Part shown: piece by piece, positions 8,108 to 18,300 of the stretch
Position numbering within the stretch: the stretch's first letter is position 1
Layout: each line of letters starts with the position of its first letter
Source of the DNA: JAQVEM01 sp964616545
Lineage (GTDB): Bacteria; Actinomycetota; Humimicrobiia; Humimicrobiales; Humimicrobiaceae
Direction of reading: 5' to 3'
DNA length: 54,995 nucleotides
NCBI GenBank assembly: GCA_964616545.1
Contig: CAZTUA010000035.1
Coordinates: 1-54,995, forward strand
Notes under the pieces: model-generated
The model's input: only the letters and a program-made list of their open reading frames with translations
What the model was told of the DNA's origin: nothing
Database searches by the model: none
Made by a program: the position numbers and the translations under genes

Positions 8108-9391
8108 ATGAGTGAAATAAAAAAAGATAAAAATATACTTTCGGTTAAGAACTTAAGTTTTTCTTACAACCACAGAAAAGTACTGGACGATTTGAGCTTT
8201 GACATTGAGCAGGGAGGCTTTATTTCAATTGTGGGCCCTAACGGAGCGGGCAAGAGCACCCTGGTAAATCTAATAAGCAGGGTTCTGGACGGCTACAGCG
8301 GAGTAATTGAGGTTGGAGGAAGAGATATTAGAAAATTAAGTTCTTATGATACTGCAAAGATAATCGGGGTTGTGCCGCAGTATACCCATCCAGGTTTTGA
8401 TTTTACAGTATCGGAAATAGTTATGATGGGAAGATATACCTATACTCCGAGGTTTAGAACAGAAAGAAAAGAAGACTATGATGCGATCTGTGAAGCCATG
8501 GAAAAAACGAAAATATTGCCCTTTGCGAAAAGGAAGTTTTCGGAACTCTCGGGCGGAGAAAAACAGCGGGTAATAGTAGCCCAGGTTCTGGCGCAGGACA
8601 GCCCGGTGCTGCTCCTTGACGAGCCTACATCTCATCTGGATATCAATTTCCAGATTGAATTTATGAATCTGTTTCTCAGTCTGAACAGAAAAGAAAATAA
8701 AACCATAATCGGAATTTTTCATGATATAAACCTTGCAATACAGAACAGTAAAAAAATAATGCTCTTAAAAGAAGGAAGAATTTTTAATTTTGGCACGGTG
8801 CCGGATGTAATAAGCAGGAAAAATATTAAGATTGTCTTCGGAAGTGAAGTTTTTGTGGGCAGGAATCCCGTAACCGGCAAGCTTTATGTCAGCCCGGATT
8901 TTAATCCTGATAATAGTACAGAAGGGAAATATAACAGGTTAAGTAAATCATTAAAGGTTCATGTAATAGGCGGAGGCGGCGCGGCCTCACCGGTAATTAA
9001 TTTACTCTACAGCAGAGGTTATAATGTATCGTGCGGAGTGGTAAATACGCTTGATACAGATTTGGATACAGCCCGGATGCTCGGGATCCCCTATGTGACA
9101 GAAGCTCCATTTTCTCCGATAAGCGCCGATTCGCGGAATAAAAATCTCCAGTTTATAAAATCTTCTGATGCGGTAATACTTCCGGGAGTGGAGTTCGGGT
9201 CAGGCAATTTCCCAAATCTGATGTCGGCATATGAAGCAGTTAAGCTGGGGAAAAAAGTAATAGTAATTGATAACAGAAGCGTTAACCTGAGGGATCATAC
9301 CGGAGGCAGGGCCATAGAGCTTTACGGTAAAATAATTGAAAGCGGTGCGATTACAGTTAAATCGGAAGATGAAATAATAAATTTTCTGTGA
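8108..9391 (+). CDS. btuD: Corrinoid ABC transporter ATPase with extra C-terminal Rossmann-like domain
   Basis: 427 residues, far longer than the roughly 250 of ordinary BtuD. Residues 1-270 form a complete ABC ATPase: Walker A GPNGAGKST (43-51), signature LSGGEKQRV, Walker B LLLDEPTSHLD, and the switch histidine in GIFHDINLA. About 155 further residues begin LKVHVIGGGGAASPVINLL, a glycine-rich nucleotide-binding-like loop, continue with DLDTARMLGIPY and end in DEIINFL. I recognise this tail as a separate domain but cannot name its function; fused tails of this sort occur on some bacterial and archaeal corrinoid/metal-chelate ATPases. Sensing or binding a corrinoid or nucleotide is a guess. 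No clear ribosome site precedes the ATG. Confidence 0.9.
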   Translation: MSEIKKDKNILSVKNLSFSYNHRKVLDDLSFDIEQGGFISIVGPNGAGKSTLVNLISRVLDGYSGVIEVGGRDIRKLSSYDTAKIIGVVPQYTHPGFDFTVSEIVMMGRYTYTPRFRTERKEDYDAICEAMEKTKILPFAKRKFSELSGGEKQRVIVAQVLAQDSPVLLLDEPTSHLDINFQIEFMNLFLSLNRKENKTIIGIFHDINLAIQNSKKIMLLKEGRIFNFGTVPDVISRKNIKIVFGSEVFVGRNPVTGKLYVSPDFNPDNSTEGKYNRLSKSLKVHVIGGGGAASPVINLLYSRGYNVSCGVVNTLDTDLDTARMLGIPYVTEAPFSPISADSRNKNLQFIKSSDAVILPGVEFGSGNFPNLMSAYEAVKLGKKVIVIDNRSVNLRDHTGGRAIELYGKIIESGAITVKSEDEIINFL

Positions 9392-9516
9392 TTAAACCCG
9401 TTTATAAATATTTTATAAAATTGCTGAATCCGGGTTATAATAAAGCAAATTAATAAAATGAATAACCTTAAGATACACGGATTGAGATAATAAAAGAATG
9501 GGCCGGGTTTTAAAAA

Positions 9517-10098
9517 ATGGTATCAAAAAAAACAGATAATTCTCTAAATAGCACCGGCGGAAAAGCCGGGAAAGGTCCGATAATTGTAAATACCGGCAGC
9601 GGCAAGGGTAAAACTACGGCGGCAATGGGGCTTGCACTGAGGGCAGCCGGAAATAATCTAAAGGTTCTTATACTGCAATTTATAAAGGGCCCCTGGAAAT
9701 CAGGAGAGGTTAGAATAATAGAAAAATTAAAGCCGCTTATTGAAATAGAAAGGCTCGGGACAGGATTTATAAAATTCAAAAACGGAAAACCTCTGATCAC
9801 TGAAGAAGAGTCCGGGAAAGCAGTGGAATCCTTCAGGTATGCATGCAGTAAAATTAACTCCGGACAGTATGATATGGTCATACTTGATGAGATAAACAAT
9901 ATGATTGATTACGGGCTCCTGGATATAGAGGATATTATGGATTTTCTAAAAAACAGGCCGGAGAAACTATGCGTGGTGCTGACAGGAAGAAATGCCCATC
10001 CGGAAATCATAAAAATTGCTGATACCGTAACGGAAATGAAAGAGATAAAGCATGCATTCAGCAAAGGGATAAAGGCAAGGAAGGGCATTGAGTACTGA
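9517..10098 (+). CDS. cobO: Cob(I)yrinic acid a,c-diamide adenosyltransferase (CobA/CobO/BtuR)
   Basis: 193 residues. Transfers the adenosyl group of ATP to cob(I)alamin or precursor corrinoids, making the coenzyme form. The P-loop is GSGKGKTTAAMGLALRAAG (27 onward), the unusual Walker A of this family. It is followed by VLILQFIKGPWKSGE, a Walker-B-like DMVILDEINN and the LTGRNAHPEII motif. The length is normal. It is the last gene of the riboswitch-controlled operon and is followed immediately by an intrinsic terminator, so uptake and adenosylation of scavenged corrinoid are coupled. Confidence 0.95.
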   Translation: MVSKKTDNSLNSTGGKAGKGPIIVNTGSGKGKTTAAMGLALRAAGNNLKVLILQFIKGPWKSGEVRIIEKLKPLIEIERLGTGFIKFKNGKPLITEEESGKAVESFRYACSKINSGQYDMVILDEINNMIDYGLLDIEDIMDFLKNRPEKLCVVLTGRNAHPEIIKIADTVTEMKEIKHAFSKGIKARKGIEY

Positions 10099-10100
10099 GT

Positions 10101-10126
10101 GCCGGAATCCGGTGCCGGCCTTTTTT
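10101..10126 (+). terminator. Intrinsic terminator of the corrinoid operon
   Basis: A GC-rich stem, GCCGG (10101-10105) with CCGGC (10115-10119), lies just after the cobO stop codon and is followed by six T residues (10121-10126). The loop region contains an extra CCGG that allows alternative pairings. Position and U-tract support a Rho-independent terminator. Confidence 0.75.
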
Positions 10127-10259
10127 AGAGAGCGTTAGTTCAATATAATTTTACAGCCCCTGCAGCCGGCCAGGCTGATAATAAGGTTGATAAGAATATG
10201 CAAATATGTGAATATAAAAAGTAAATCTTATATATTTTTCCGGAAAGGGGATTACAGGC

Positions 10260-10451
10260 ATGGAATGTAACAAAGAAAAAAATTTAAAGAACTGTAACTG
10301 TACTTATGAGCCCTGCTCGAGAAAGGGTATCTGCTGTGAATGCATAGCATACCACAGAAGAATGGGCGAGCTTCCAGCATGCTACTTTGATGATAGGGCT
10401 GAAAGAACCTATGACAGGTCGATAGAATACTTCATTAAATTAAACAGCTAG
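10260..10451 (+). CDS. Small cysteine-rich protein (DUF6485-like)
   Basis: 63 residues with eight cysteines, seven of them in the first half: CNKEKNLKNCNCTYEPCSRKG, then ICCEC, and a single Cys in PACYFDD. The pattern and the following YHRRMGELPACYF resemble the small DUF6485 family of anaerobes; the pairs of cysteines suggest a bound metal or Fe-S cluster. An AAAGGGG ribosome site lies about 10 bp upstream of the ATG. It stands alone between the corrinoid operon terminator and ogt. Function unknown. Confidence 0.75.
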   Translation: MECNKEKNLKNCNCTYEPCSRKGICCECIAYHRRMGELPACYFDDRAERTYDRSIEYFIKLNS

Positions 10452-10505
10452 ACCGGAGAGATTTTAAGAGGCTGATATAAATTTAGGATTTTTATATTTG
10501 TACTG

Positions 10506-11045
10506 ATGCCAGAGTGTATATATAGAACTGAATTCCAGACAAAAATAGGCAGGCTTTACTGCCTGTGGGAGAAAAGGGATGGAGAGGTAATAGTTTTATT
10601 TCTGGGAACCGGCAAAGAATATTTTATCCAGGTCATTAAAAAGATTGAAGACAATCGCAATACCCTTGAAAAAACTCTGATAAAAAGCAGGAAATCCCGG
10701 GATATAGAAGAAAAAATAACCGGATATCTTGATGGAAGAATAAAAAATATAAACTTTAAATTTGATTTTTTAATCGGTACGGCCTTTCAAAAGAAAATAT
10801 GGACTGCTGCTGCTTCAATTCCCTGTGGAAAGACTGCAGGCTATAAAGAAGTAGCAGAGCTTGCTGGTTTTAAGAAAGCGTGGAGGGCAGCAGGTACGGC
10901 CCTTAAGAAAAATCCCATATTGCTGATTATCCCATGTCACAGGGTAATTAAGAGCAATGGCGACTTTGGAGAATTTGGCGGAGGAGACAGGCTGGAAGGG
11001 AAAAAATTCCTGATTGAGCTGGAAAGAAGTCAGCAGCATACCTGA
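10506..11045 (+). CDS. ogt: Methylated-DNA-protein-cysteine methyltransferase
   Basis: 179 residues. Removes alkyl groups from O6 of guanine by transferring them irreversibly to its own cysteine. The active site is Cys144 in IIPCHRVI, preceded by the DNA-binding helix region GYKEVAELAGFKKAWRAAG and followed by GGGDRLEGKKFLIELE. The N-terminal domain is poorly conserved, as usual. It starts 55 bp after the small Cys-rich gene. The ribosome site is weak. Confidence 0.95.
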   Translation: MPECIYRTEFQTKIGRLYCLWEKRDGEVIVLFLGTGKEYFIQVIKKIEDNRNTLEKTLIKSRKSRDIEEKITGYLDGRIKNINFKFDFLIGTAFQKKIWTAAASIPCGKTAGYKEVAELAGFKKAWRAAGTALKKNPILLIIPCHRVIKSNGDFGEFGGGDRLEGKKFLIELERSQQHT

Positions 11046-11209
11046 GGCAGTACACGTAAACATTGAACCCCCGTTTTTATAATTAGCTGCTTATTTACCT
11101 GCTGTATTTTTTATAGAAAGTCCATAAATAAGAATTATTTAAAGAAAAAAGCCAGTTGAGGTAAAATGGTTTTAGAATAAAACATTTTTAAAAATGGGAG
11201 AGAAACTAT

Positions 11210-11512
11210 ATGAACGGATTTTTAGAAAGCCTGAAAAAATTCTTTACGATATCAGCGGCAGGTTCAGAGCCCGGTTTTATTACATTTACTGTCAGGTGTA
11301 AAAGGTGCGGTGAAGAGATTACTGCGAAGGTAAGAAGAGAAAGCGATATATCCAGGCTTTTTGAAGGCGAAGGACCTGCAGGAGCAGAATTTTTTTTAAG
11401 GAAGGAAATACTGGGGGAGAAATGCAATAATCTGATACATATTGAGGTGTATTTCGGGCCTGGCTACAACATTATATCAAAAGAAATAACGGGCGGAGAA
11501 TTTGTAGAGTAG
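11210..11512 (+). CDS. Conserved hypothetical protein with zinc-ribbon-like CxxC
   Basis: 100 residues, no recognised family name. A CKRCGEEI knuckle (residues 27-34) follows the strand FITFTVR, and a single later Cys lies in EKCNNL. The last third reads IHIEVYFGPGYNIISKEITGGEF, a beta-rich segment. The start has a good GGGAGAG ribosome site, and codon use is like the neighbours. It lies 78 bp before glmU. A half zinc ribbon that could complete a metal site by dimerising is a reasonable reading; the function is unknown. Confidence 0.7.
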   Translation: MNGFLESLKKFFTISAAGSEPGFITFTVRCKRCGEEITAKVRRESDISRLFEGEGPAGAEFFLRKEILGEKCNNLIHIEVYFGPGYNIISKEITGGEFVE

Positions 11513-11590
11513 TGCTTAGATAAATGTTTTTTTTATGTTACAATTTAAGTGGTATTTAATAAATATGTTTCTTGATAAAATCTATTAAAA

Positions 11591-12733
11591 ATGGAGCTTT
11601 CTAAAGATTTAAGCGTCATAGTTCTGGCTGCCGGAAAAGGCAGGAGAATGAAATCAAAAATCCCTAAAGTGCTTCACCCTGTTTTAGGGCGGCCGTTGAT
11701 TCATTATATATTATCCACAATAAAAGAGTTAAACCCAAAAAATATTTTTACAGTCACAGGTTATAAAAAAGAGTCTGTAAGCAGCTATATAAAGAGTAAT
11801 TTTCCGGAAGTCAATACTGTTGTACAGGAGGACCAGCTTGGCACTGCCCATGCTGTCTATACTGTAAGAGAAAACAGGGACAGCCTGGCAAAAAATACTC
11901 TCGTTCTTTCTGCGGACACGCCGCTTATCAGTTCTAAAACTTTAAAAGAGCTGATAAAAAATAAAGAAAAAACTGGCAGCAGGGCAAGCCTTGTCACTGC
12001 AGTGGTTCCGGACCCCGGAGGATACGGAAGGATAATAAAAGATGGAAAGGGCGATATAGTAAGAATTGTGGAAGAAGCAGATACAGATGCCGGAGAAAGA
12101 AAAATAAATGAGGTAAACACATCTATTTACTGCTTTGAGACAGAATCTTTATTTGATAATATTGAAAAAATTGAAACGCAAAATGTCCAGAATGAATATT
12201 ATCTTACGGATATTATTGAAACTCTGGTAAAAGGCGGCGATAAGGTCAGCTGTCTTGAAATCACGGATTATGTAGAAATTACGGGTGTTAACAACAGGGT
12301 TCAGCTCTCCAGGCTGGAGAGTATAATGCAAAAGAGAATAAATGAAAATTTAATGAAAAACGGGGTCACAATAAAGAATCCGGAATCATGCTATATTGAA
12401 AGCACCGCAGTAATAGAAAAGGATGTAACCATTGAACCTTCATGCCTTATAAAGGGCAGAACCATAATAAGGGAAAATTCTATTATAGGTCCTTTCTGCC
12501 AGATTACCGATTCGGTGATAGGGGAGGGCTCCAGGATAAATGCCTCGATTATAACGGGCTCCCGAATTGGCGATAATAACAGTATCGGACCCTATGTTTA
12601 TATAGAACCGGATACCACAACGGAAAATAATGCAAAAATGGGGAAAGGAGCCATTGTGGCAGAAACCCTGAATAAAGGCAGTAATATTGCTCCGGATTTG
12701 TGGAAAGCAGGGCGCGGGAGCAGGAAAACGTAA
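11591..12733 (+). CDS. glmU: GlmU-type UDP-N-acetylglucosamine pyrophosphorylase, truncated acetyltransferase part
   Basis: 380 residues against about 450-460 for ordinary bifunctional GlmU. The uridylyltransferase domain is complete: VIVLAAGKGRRMKSKIPKV, VVQEDQLGTAHAV, LVLSADTPLI, and EVNTSIYCF. A left-handed beta-helix follows (GVTIKNPESCYIESTAVIEKDV and later repeats) but stops after GSNIAPDLWKAGRGSRKT. The usual C-terminal coils with the acetyl-CoA site and catalytic His are therefore missing. I looked in the other two frames after 12680 and saw no continuation, so this is not a simple frameshift. It probably makes UDP-GlcNAc from GlcNAc-1-P, with acetylation done elsewhere. It heads the glmU-prs-rplY-pth-mfd block. 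Confidence 0.88.
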   Translation: MELSKDLSVIVLAAGKGRRMKSKIPKVLHPVLGRPLIHYILSTIKELNPKNIFTVTGYKKESVSSYIKSNFPEVNTVVQEDQLGTAHAVYTVRENRDSLAKNTLVLSADTPLISSKTLKELIKNKEKTGSRASLVTAVVPDPGGYGRIIKDGKGDIVRIVEEADTDAGERKINEVNTSIYCFETESLFDNIEKIETQNVQNEYYLTDIIETLVKGGDKVSCLEITDYVEITGVNNRVQLSRLESIMQKRINENLMKNGVTIKNPESCYIESTAVIEKDVTIEPSCLIKGRTIIRENSIIGPFCQITDSVIGEGSRINASIITGSRIGDNNSIGPYVYIEPDTTTENNAKMGKGAIVAETLNKGSNIAPDLWKAGRGSRKT

Positions 12734-12828
12734 AAAAATTGCATATAACAGGTATATGTATAAAAGATATAAGATATACGCATGGGTAATAAAAAAATAA
12801 AAAGAAGTAATAATTTAAGGCAGGGGAT

Positions 12829-13791
12829 ATGAAAAAAATTCTGGAACATAAAAAGATGATGCTTTTTTCGGGTTCGTCTTACCCGGAGCTTACGGGCAGG
12901 ATTGCTGAGGAACTGGGTATCAGTCCGGGGAGAATTACAAGGACCAAATTTAAAAATGGCGAAATCTACATAAAATTTGATGAAAGTGTAAGAGGGGCAG
13001 ATGTCTTTGTGGTACAGACGTGCTGTGACCCGGTAAATGATAATATAATGGAGCTGTTGATAATGATAGATGCGTTAAAGAGAGCTTCTGCTGGAATGAT
13101 AAATGCTGTGATACCCCACTATGGATATGCGCGTCAGGACAAGAAGGCAGAGGGAAGAGAACCGATAACAGCAAAATTATTCGCCGACCTGCTTTCAATA
13201 GCAGGAATGAACAGGGCCATTCTGGTAGACCTGCATTCTGCAACAATCCAGGGATTTTTTGATGTTCCTGTGGATCATATAACTGCTATACCAATTATTG
13301 CCAAATATTTTAACGAAAAAAATATAAAAAATGGCGTGGTGGTAAGTCCTGACGTTGGCGGGGTGAAAAGAGCAAGTATTTTTGCCAAAAGACTTCATTT
13401 CCCGCTGGCAATACTTGATAAAAGAAGACCTGCTCCAAATATGGCTGAAATAGAGCATATAGTAGGAGATGTAGAGGGCAAAGAGGCCATATTATTTGAT
13501 GACATGATAGATACAGGCGGAACGCTTTTTAAAGCTATTGATATGCTATTCAGGCATGACGCAAAGAAAGTGTATGTCGGTGCCACCCACCCTATCTTTT
13601 CCGGCAATATTATAGAAAAGTTTAAAGAATCAAAGGTAGAAGAGATAGTTGTTGCCAATACTATCCCGATAAGAAAGAGGTGTGACAAAATAAAAGTTCT
13701 TTCCATAGCCCCTCTTCTTGCAAAAACTATAAAAAAAGTTTATCATTGCAAATCTGTAAGTGAATTGTTTAAAGGTGAGAATTTGGTTTAA
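12829..13791 (+). CDS. prs: Ribose-phosphate pyrophosphokinase
   Basis: 320 residues, normal length. Makes PRPP from ribose 5-phosphate and ATP for nucleotide, His and Trp synthesis. Visible motifs are GRITRTKFKNGEIYIKF, the ATP loop VIPHYGYARQDKK, the VDLHSATIQGFFDVPVDH divalent-cation site, VVSPDVGGVKRA, and the PRPP-binding loop ILFDDMIDTGGT. It follows glmU by about 95 bp and precedes the L25 gene by 36 bp, the order seen in actinobacteria and firmicutes. An AGGGG lies directly upstream of the ATG. Confidence 0.97.
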   Translation: MKKILEHKKMMLFSGSSYPELTGRIAEELGISPGRITRTKFKNGEIYIKFDESVRGADVFVVQTCCDPVNDNIMELLIMIDALKRASAGMINAVIPHYGYARQDKKAEGREPITAKLFADLLSIAGMNRAILVDLHSATIQGFFDVPVDHITAIPIIAKYFNEKNIKNGVVVSPDVGGVKRASIFAKRLHFPLAILDKRRPAPNMAEIEHIVGDVEGKEAILFDDMIDTGGTLFKAIDMLFRHDAKKVYVGATHPIFSGNIIEKFKESKVEEIVVANTIPIRKRCDKIKVLSIAPLLAKTIKKVYHCKSVSELFKGENLV

Positions 13792-13827
13792 GTTAATTTA
13801 TTTAATAAAGGCAGGTGCTAAAAATAA

Positions 13828-14547
13828 ATGGAAAATATTGTTATCCAGGTAGAAAAAAGAAACGAAAAAGAAATTAAGAATAAAGCCCCGAGGAGGCTGA
13901 GAAGCAAAGATTTTGTGCCGGCAGTCCTGTATGGTTTAAAAAAAGAACCGGTCAGCATTAAAGTAAAAGAGAAAGAACTAAAGGACCTCCTGAAGGGTAA
14001 AAATATATACAGCGTGATTTTCAATATGCAGATAAATGGTGAGAAGAAGAGCCGGAAAGATGCGGTATTGATAAAAGAATGCCAGAGAGATCCAATTACC
14101 AGGAAATTTGTGCATCTGGATTTTCTAAGAATACAGATGGAAAAAGAAATTGAAACCACAGTTCCCATCCATATTCTTAATGAAGAGATATCGATAGGCG
14201 TTAAGGAGAAAGGCGGTGTTCTGCAGCACGGTCTGAGAGAGCTCCATATCTCATGCATGCCTGCTGATATCCCTGATTATATTGAATACGATATTGTGGA
14301 CCTTGATATGGGTTCTGCGGTCAGGGTTTCGGACATTGATATTTCAGATAAGATAAAAATACTAAACGACCCCGAAGAAGTGGTTGTTTCCATAATTCAT
14401 CCTACACAGCTAAAAGAAGAAGAACTGGCTCCGGAAGAAGAAGCTGAAGAAGAAATGGCTGAACCTGAAGTAATTGGCAAGGGCAAAGAAGAGCCTGAAG
14501 AAGAGGAAGAGCAGCCCGGGGAGAAAAGTTCCGGGGAAGAAAAATAA
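13828..14547 (+). CDS. rplY: 50S ribosomal protein L25 / general stress protein Ctc
   Basis: 239 residues, the long Ctc form. The N-terminal half is the 5S-rRNA-binding L25 domain (RRLRSKDFVPAVLYGLKKEPVSI), followed by the TL5-type beta domain (VPIHILNEEISIGVKEKGGVLQHGLRELHISCMPADIPDYIEYDI). The last 45 residues are an acidic tail dominated by Glu. It binds 5S rRNA in the large ribosomal subunit. AGGTG precedes the start by about 11 bp. It ends 5 bp before pth, so the two are almost surely cotranscribed. Confidence 0.95.
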   Translation: MENIVIQVEKRNEKEIKNKAPRRLRSKDFVPAVLYGLKKEPVSIKVKEKELKDLLKGKNIYSVIFNMQINGEKKSRKDAVLIKECQRDPITRKFVHLDFLRIQMEKEIETTVPIHILNEEISIGVKEKGGVLQHGLRELHISCMPADIPDYIEYDIVDLDMGSAVRVSDIDISDKIKILNDPEEVVVSIIHPTQLKEEELAPEEEAEEEMAEPEVIGKGKEEPEEEEEQPGEKSSGEEK

Positions 14548-14552
14548 TTACT

Positions 14553-15110
14553 ATGATTTTAATTGTTGGTCTTGGAAATCCCGGCAAAGAATACGAGTCC
14601 ACAAGACATAATATAGGTTTTAAGATTGTTGAAAAATTCGTGGACAGCCTTGAGAATAAGAGTTGCTACAGAAAATTTAACTCTTTTGTAGCAGAATCAT
14701 CCTACAATAATCATAAGATAATTATTCTAAAGCCGCTGACATTCATGAACCGGAGCGGCGGTGCCGTTGCGCCATGTTACAGATTTTTTAAGGACCAGAT
14801 AAATTCAATGCTTGTTGTCCATGATGATATTGATATTGAGTTTGGCGGATTAAAACTTAAAAAGGGCGGGAGTACAGCAGGTCACAGGGGTCTGGAATCT
14901 ATAGCAGCAGCAATGGGGAATTACGAGTTTGATAGGCTGCGGTTTGGCGTGGGAAGACCTCCTGGAAGACAGGATCCGGCAGATTACGTGCTTGAAGAAT
15001 TTGGCAGAAAAGAAAAGGAAGAGGTTGAGATCGCCATTCATAGAGCGGTAGATATTATAAGGAGCTATATAGTCAGAGGTATTGAATATACCATGAATGA
15101 ATATAATTAG
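14553..15110 (+). CDS. pth: Peptidyl-tRNA hydrolase
   Basis: 185 residues. Releases peptides from prematurely dropped peptidyl-tRNA. The N-terminus LIVGLGNPGKEYESTRHNIGF carries the catalytic His19, with Asn residues in KPLTFMNRSGGAV and the VVHDDIDIEFGGLKLKKGG region including the catalytic Asp. The GHRGLESI and FDRLRFGVGRP motifs are also present. Length is normal. It lies 5 bp downstream of rplY and 197 bp upstream of mfd. Confidence 0.97.
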   Translation: MILIVGLGNPGKEYESTRHNIGFKIVEKFVDSLENKSCYRKFNSFVAESSYNNHKIIILKPLTFMNRSGGAVAPCYRFFKDQINSMLVVHDDIDIEFGGLKLKKGGSTAGHRGLESIAAAMGNYEFDRLRFGVGRPPGRQDPADYVLEEFGRKEKEEVEIAIHRAVDIIRSYIVRGIEYTMNEYN

Positions 15111-15307
15111 AAATTATTTTAATACGCAGCCTTCTGGATTCTCAGAATGTTTTCCCGAGAGAATTAAACAAGAGACAGTTTACTGTTAGTCTGCTGGACT
15201 TTTAAAAAATAGAACTGCTTTTTTAAATAATTACTACCGGTAAGAAATTTTATTAAGTTTTTTATATAATCGTTGCTGGCAGCATTTTAAAAGTACCGGA
15301 GATGGAA

Positions 15308-18300
15308 ATGTTTTTAAAAAATTTTATGCGCGATGCGCAGTGGCAGCAGTTTATAGAAAAATATAAAAAGATAAATAATGCAGAGGATGACCGTGGAAAG
15401 TACACATATCCCGATACGCTGATTGCAGATGAAAATATATGGCCGTTTGTAATAAGCGCTTTTTTTAAATATATTAGCATGCCGGCCCTTGTCGTCACCT
15501 CCACACCTGAAAGAACCTCAGAGCTGGAGCAGGAAATAAAATGTATCGCTCCTGAGATGGAAACAATGAGTTTCCCCGGCCCTGGAAACGATATATTTTA
15601 TAAAAATAAAATTACCCGGTCAAAAAATCTGACAAAAAGGCTGAATGTTATTAAAAATTTATTAAATATCAATAACTTACACAGCCCGCCCATGATTATT
15701 GCTACATGTAATTCACTGCTAAACCTGATGCCTGCTTCAAGAATCAAAGAGCTGGATAGCATCAAAGTATCTGCAGGAAAAGAATATAACAGAGAGAGAC
15801 TAATATCAGCACTGGCCGGAAGCGGTTACGAGAGAGTTAGCAGGGTTTACGATACTGGAGAATTTAGTGTAAGGGGAGGAGTTGTTGATATATTTGATAT
15901 AACGGGTAGATATCCTGCAAGAATCGACTTTATAGGAGATGAAGCCGAGAAGATATTTTTTTATGATGTTAAAAATCAAAAACCCGTTAAATGGTTGAGC
16001 AGCATATCCATTTTCCCGAATATAAATCCCTGGGAGATAAAAGAAGAAAGCAATACCGGACCGAACAGCCGGGCAGTTTCTTTTATTGATCTGTTAAAGA
16101 AAAGCACTCCTGATTTTTATATTGTGCTCTGCGACCCTGTGGAGATTTATCTTAAAGTGAGGAGCGATATTGATATTCTTAAAAGATTTTTTGACAGAGA
16201 CAGGGATGCCCTTATAGCCAGTAGTGAGATTATTATGGATTACTTTCTTGTAAAAAAGGACTTTCTCGAGAAAGAGGATATACCCTGTAAGTTAAACATA
16301 ATCTCGACTGGTAAGGAAACTTCTTCCTGTTATGAGTTTAACCTGGATAAAATAACCAGACAGAAAAAAAGCTACGGAAGTTCAGCCGATTTTATAAGCA
16401 ATGTTAAAAGTGATTTAAAAAACCGGAGAAAAGTTATTATATCTGTAGAGGGGAAGGAAAGAAGGCAGAGAATTGAAGAGCTTCTGCTGAATAATTCAAT
16501 ATCGTATGCTTATCCGGAAAATAAAAGCTATAGAACAGGCAATAGCCCTGAATACGATATGCTTCAGTCTGGCACAGCGAGCATACTGAATAAGCGCCTG
16601 TACAGGGGATACCAGAGCGATGGAATTTCGTTATACGGAGAGCTGGATATCTACGAGCAGATGCAGTATCAGATATCTGAAAGAAGAATTTTACCGGATA
16701 GCGACCTTAAATATTTCAGGCCCGGTGAATATGTGGTACATAAGAATCATGGAATAGGCAAATATATAGATACTATTTCAAGACAGGTTGACGGCTGCAA
16801 GAGAGAGTACTTTTTAATAGAATATGCCGGAAGCGATAAATTATATGTTCCGACCTGGCAGGCTGACAGGCTGAGCCGTTATATCGGTGCTAAAAAACCT
16901 GCGGTAACTCCTCTAAATTCAAGGCAGTGGGAAAGCACAAAAAAAAGAGTGAGAAAATCGGTACAGAAATTTGCAATAGATCTCGCAAAATTATACGCGG
17001 AGAGAAATTCCGAAAGCGGATATGTATTTCCTGCAGATAGTCCATGGCAGAAAGAGGTAGAAGACCTGTTTCCATTCAGGGAAACTCCCGACCAGGTTAA
17101 AGCAATCAATTATGTAAAAGATGCCATGGGCCAGCCGAAGCCGATGGATATATTGGTGATTGGAGATGTAGGATTCGGTAAAACAGAAGTAGCGATAAGA
17201 GCTGCTTTTAAATCAATAGAAAATGGAAAGCAGGTCCTTATGCTGGTTCCCACCACAATTCTTGCTGATCAGCATTATCAGACTTTCAGTGAGAGATATA
17301 AGGATTACCCGGTAATCCTGGAAGTCCTGAGCAGGTTCAGGACCAGAAAAAAACAAAAAGAGATTGTAAAGAGCTTCAATGAAGGAAAGATAGATATGAT
17401 AATAGGAACCCATCGTATTCTCCAGGAGGATATAAAACCGGAAGCCCTCGGCCTGTTGATTATAGACGAGGAGCAGAGATTCGGCGTTAAGAGCAAGGAG
17501 AAAATAAAATTGTTAAAAACCGGTGTCGATGTACTTACCCTGAGTGCCACACCAATTCCCAGAACATTGTATATGTCCCTTACCGGTGTAAGAGACATGG
17601 TGTTGATTGAAACTCATCCCGAAGGAAGAAACCCGATAGAAACTTTTGTGGGTGAAACCGATTATAACGTTATAAGGAAGGCAGTTGAAAGGGAACTGGG
17701 CAGGGGAGGGCAGGTGTATTATGTATATAACAGGATATCCGGAATAGATAATAAAAAGACCCGGCTTCAGCACCTTGTTCCCGGGGCAAGAATTGCCCTG
17801 ACTCATGGTCAAATGGAAGGAAGCAGGATAGAAAAAATAATGAGAGATTTTATAAATAAAAATTATGACATACTGCTTACTACTTCAATAATAGAATCCG
17901 GAATGGATATCGGAAACGTAAACACACTAATTGTAGAAAACTCGCACCTTTTTGGCCTGTCTCAGCTATATCAGCTGAGGGGAAGGGTTGGGAGGTCTTC
18001 AGAGATTGCCTATTCATATTTCTTCTATCCGGGCAGGAAGAACCTGAGTGTCCAGGCTTTTCAGAGACTTAAGACACTTACAGAGTACACTGGTCTGGGC
18101 TCGGGCTACAATATAGCAATGAGGGACCTTGAAATAAGGGGAGCAGGAGAAATATTGGGAGCGAAACAGCACGGGCATATAAGCAGCGTGGGCTTTGATA
18201 TGTACTGTCAGATAATAAAGGAAGAAATTGAAAAACTTAAAGGTATAGAAGTCGAGGAAGATATAAACATACAGATAGATATGCCGGTGAGCGCATATAT

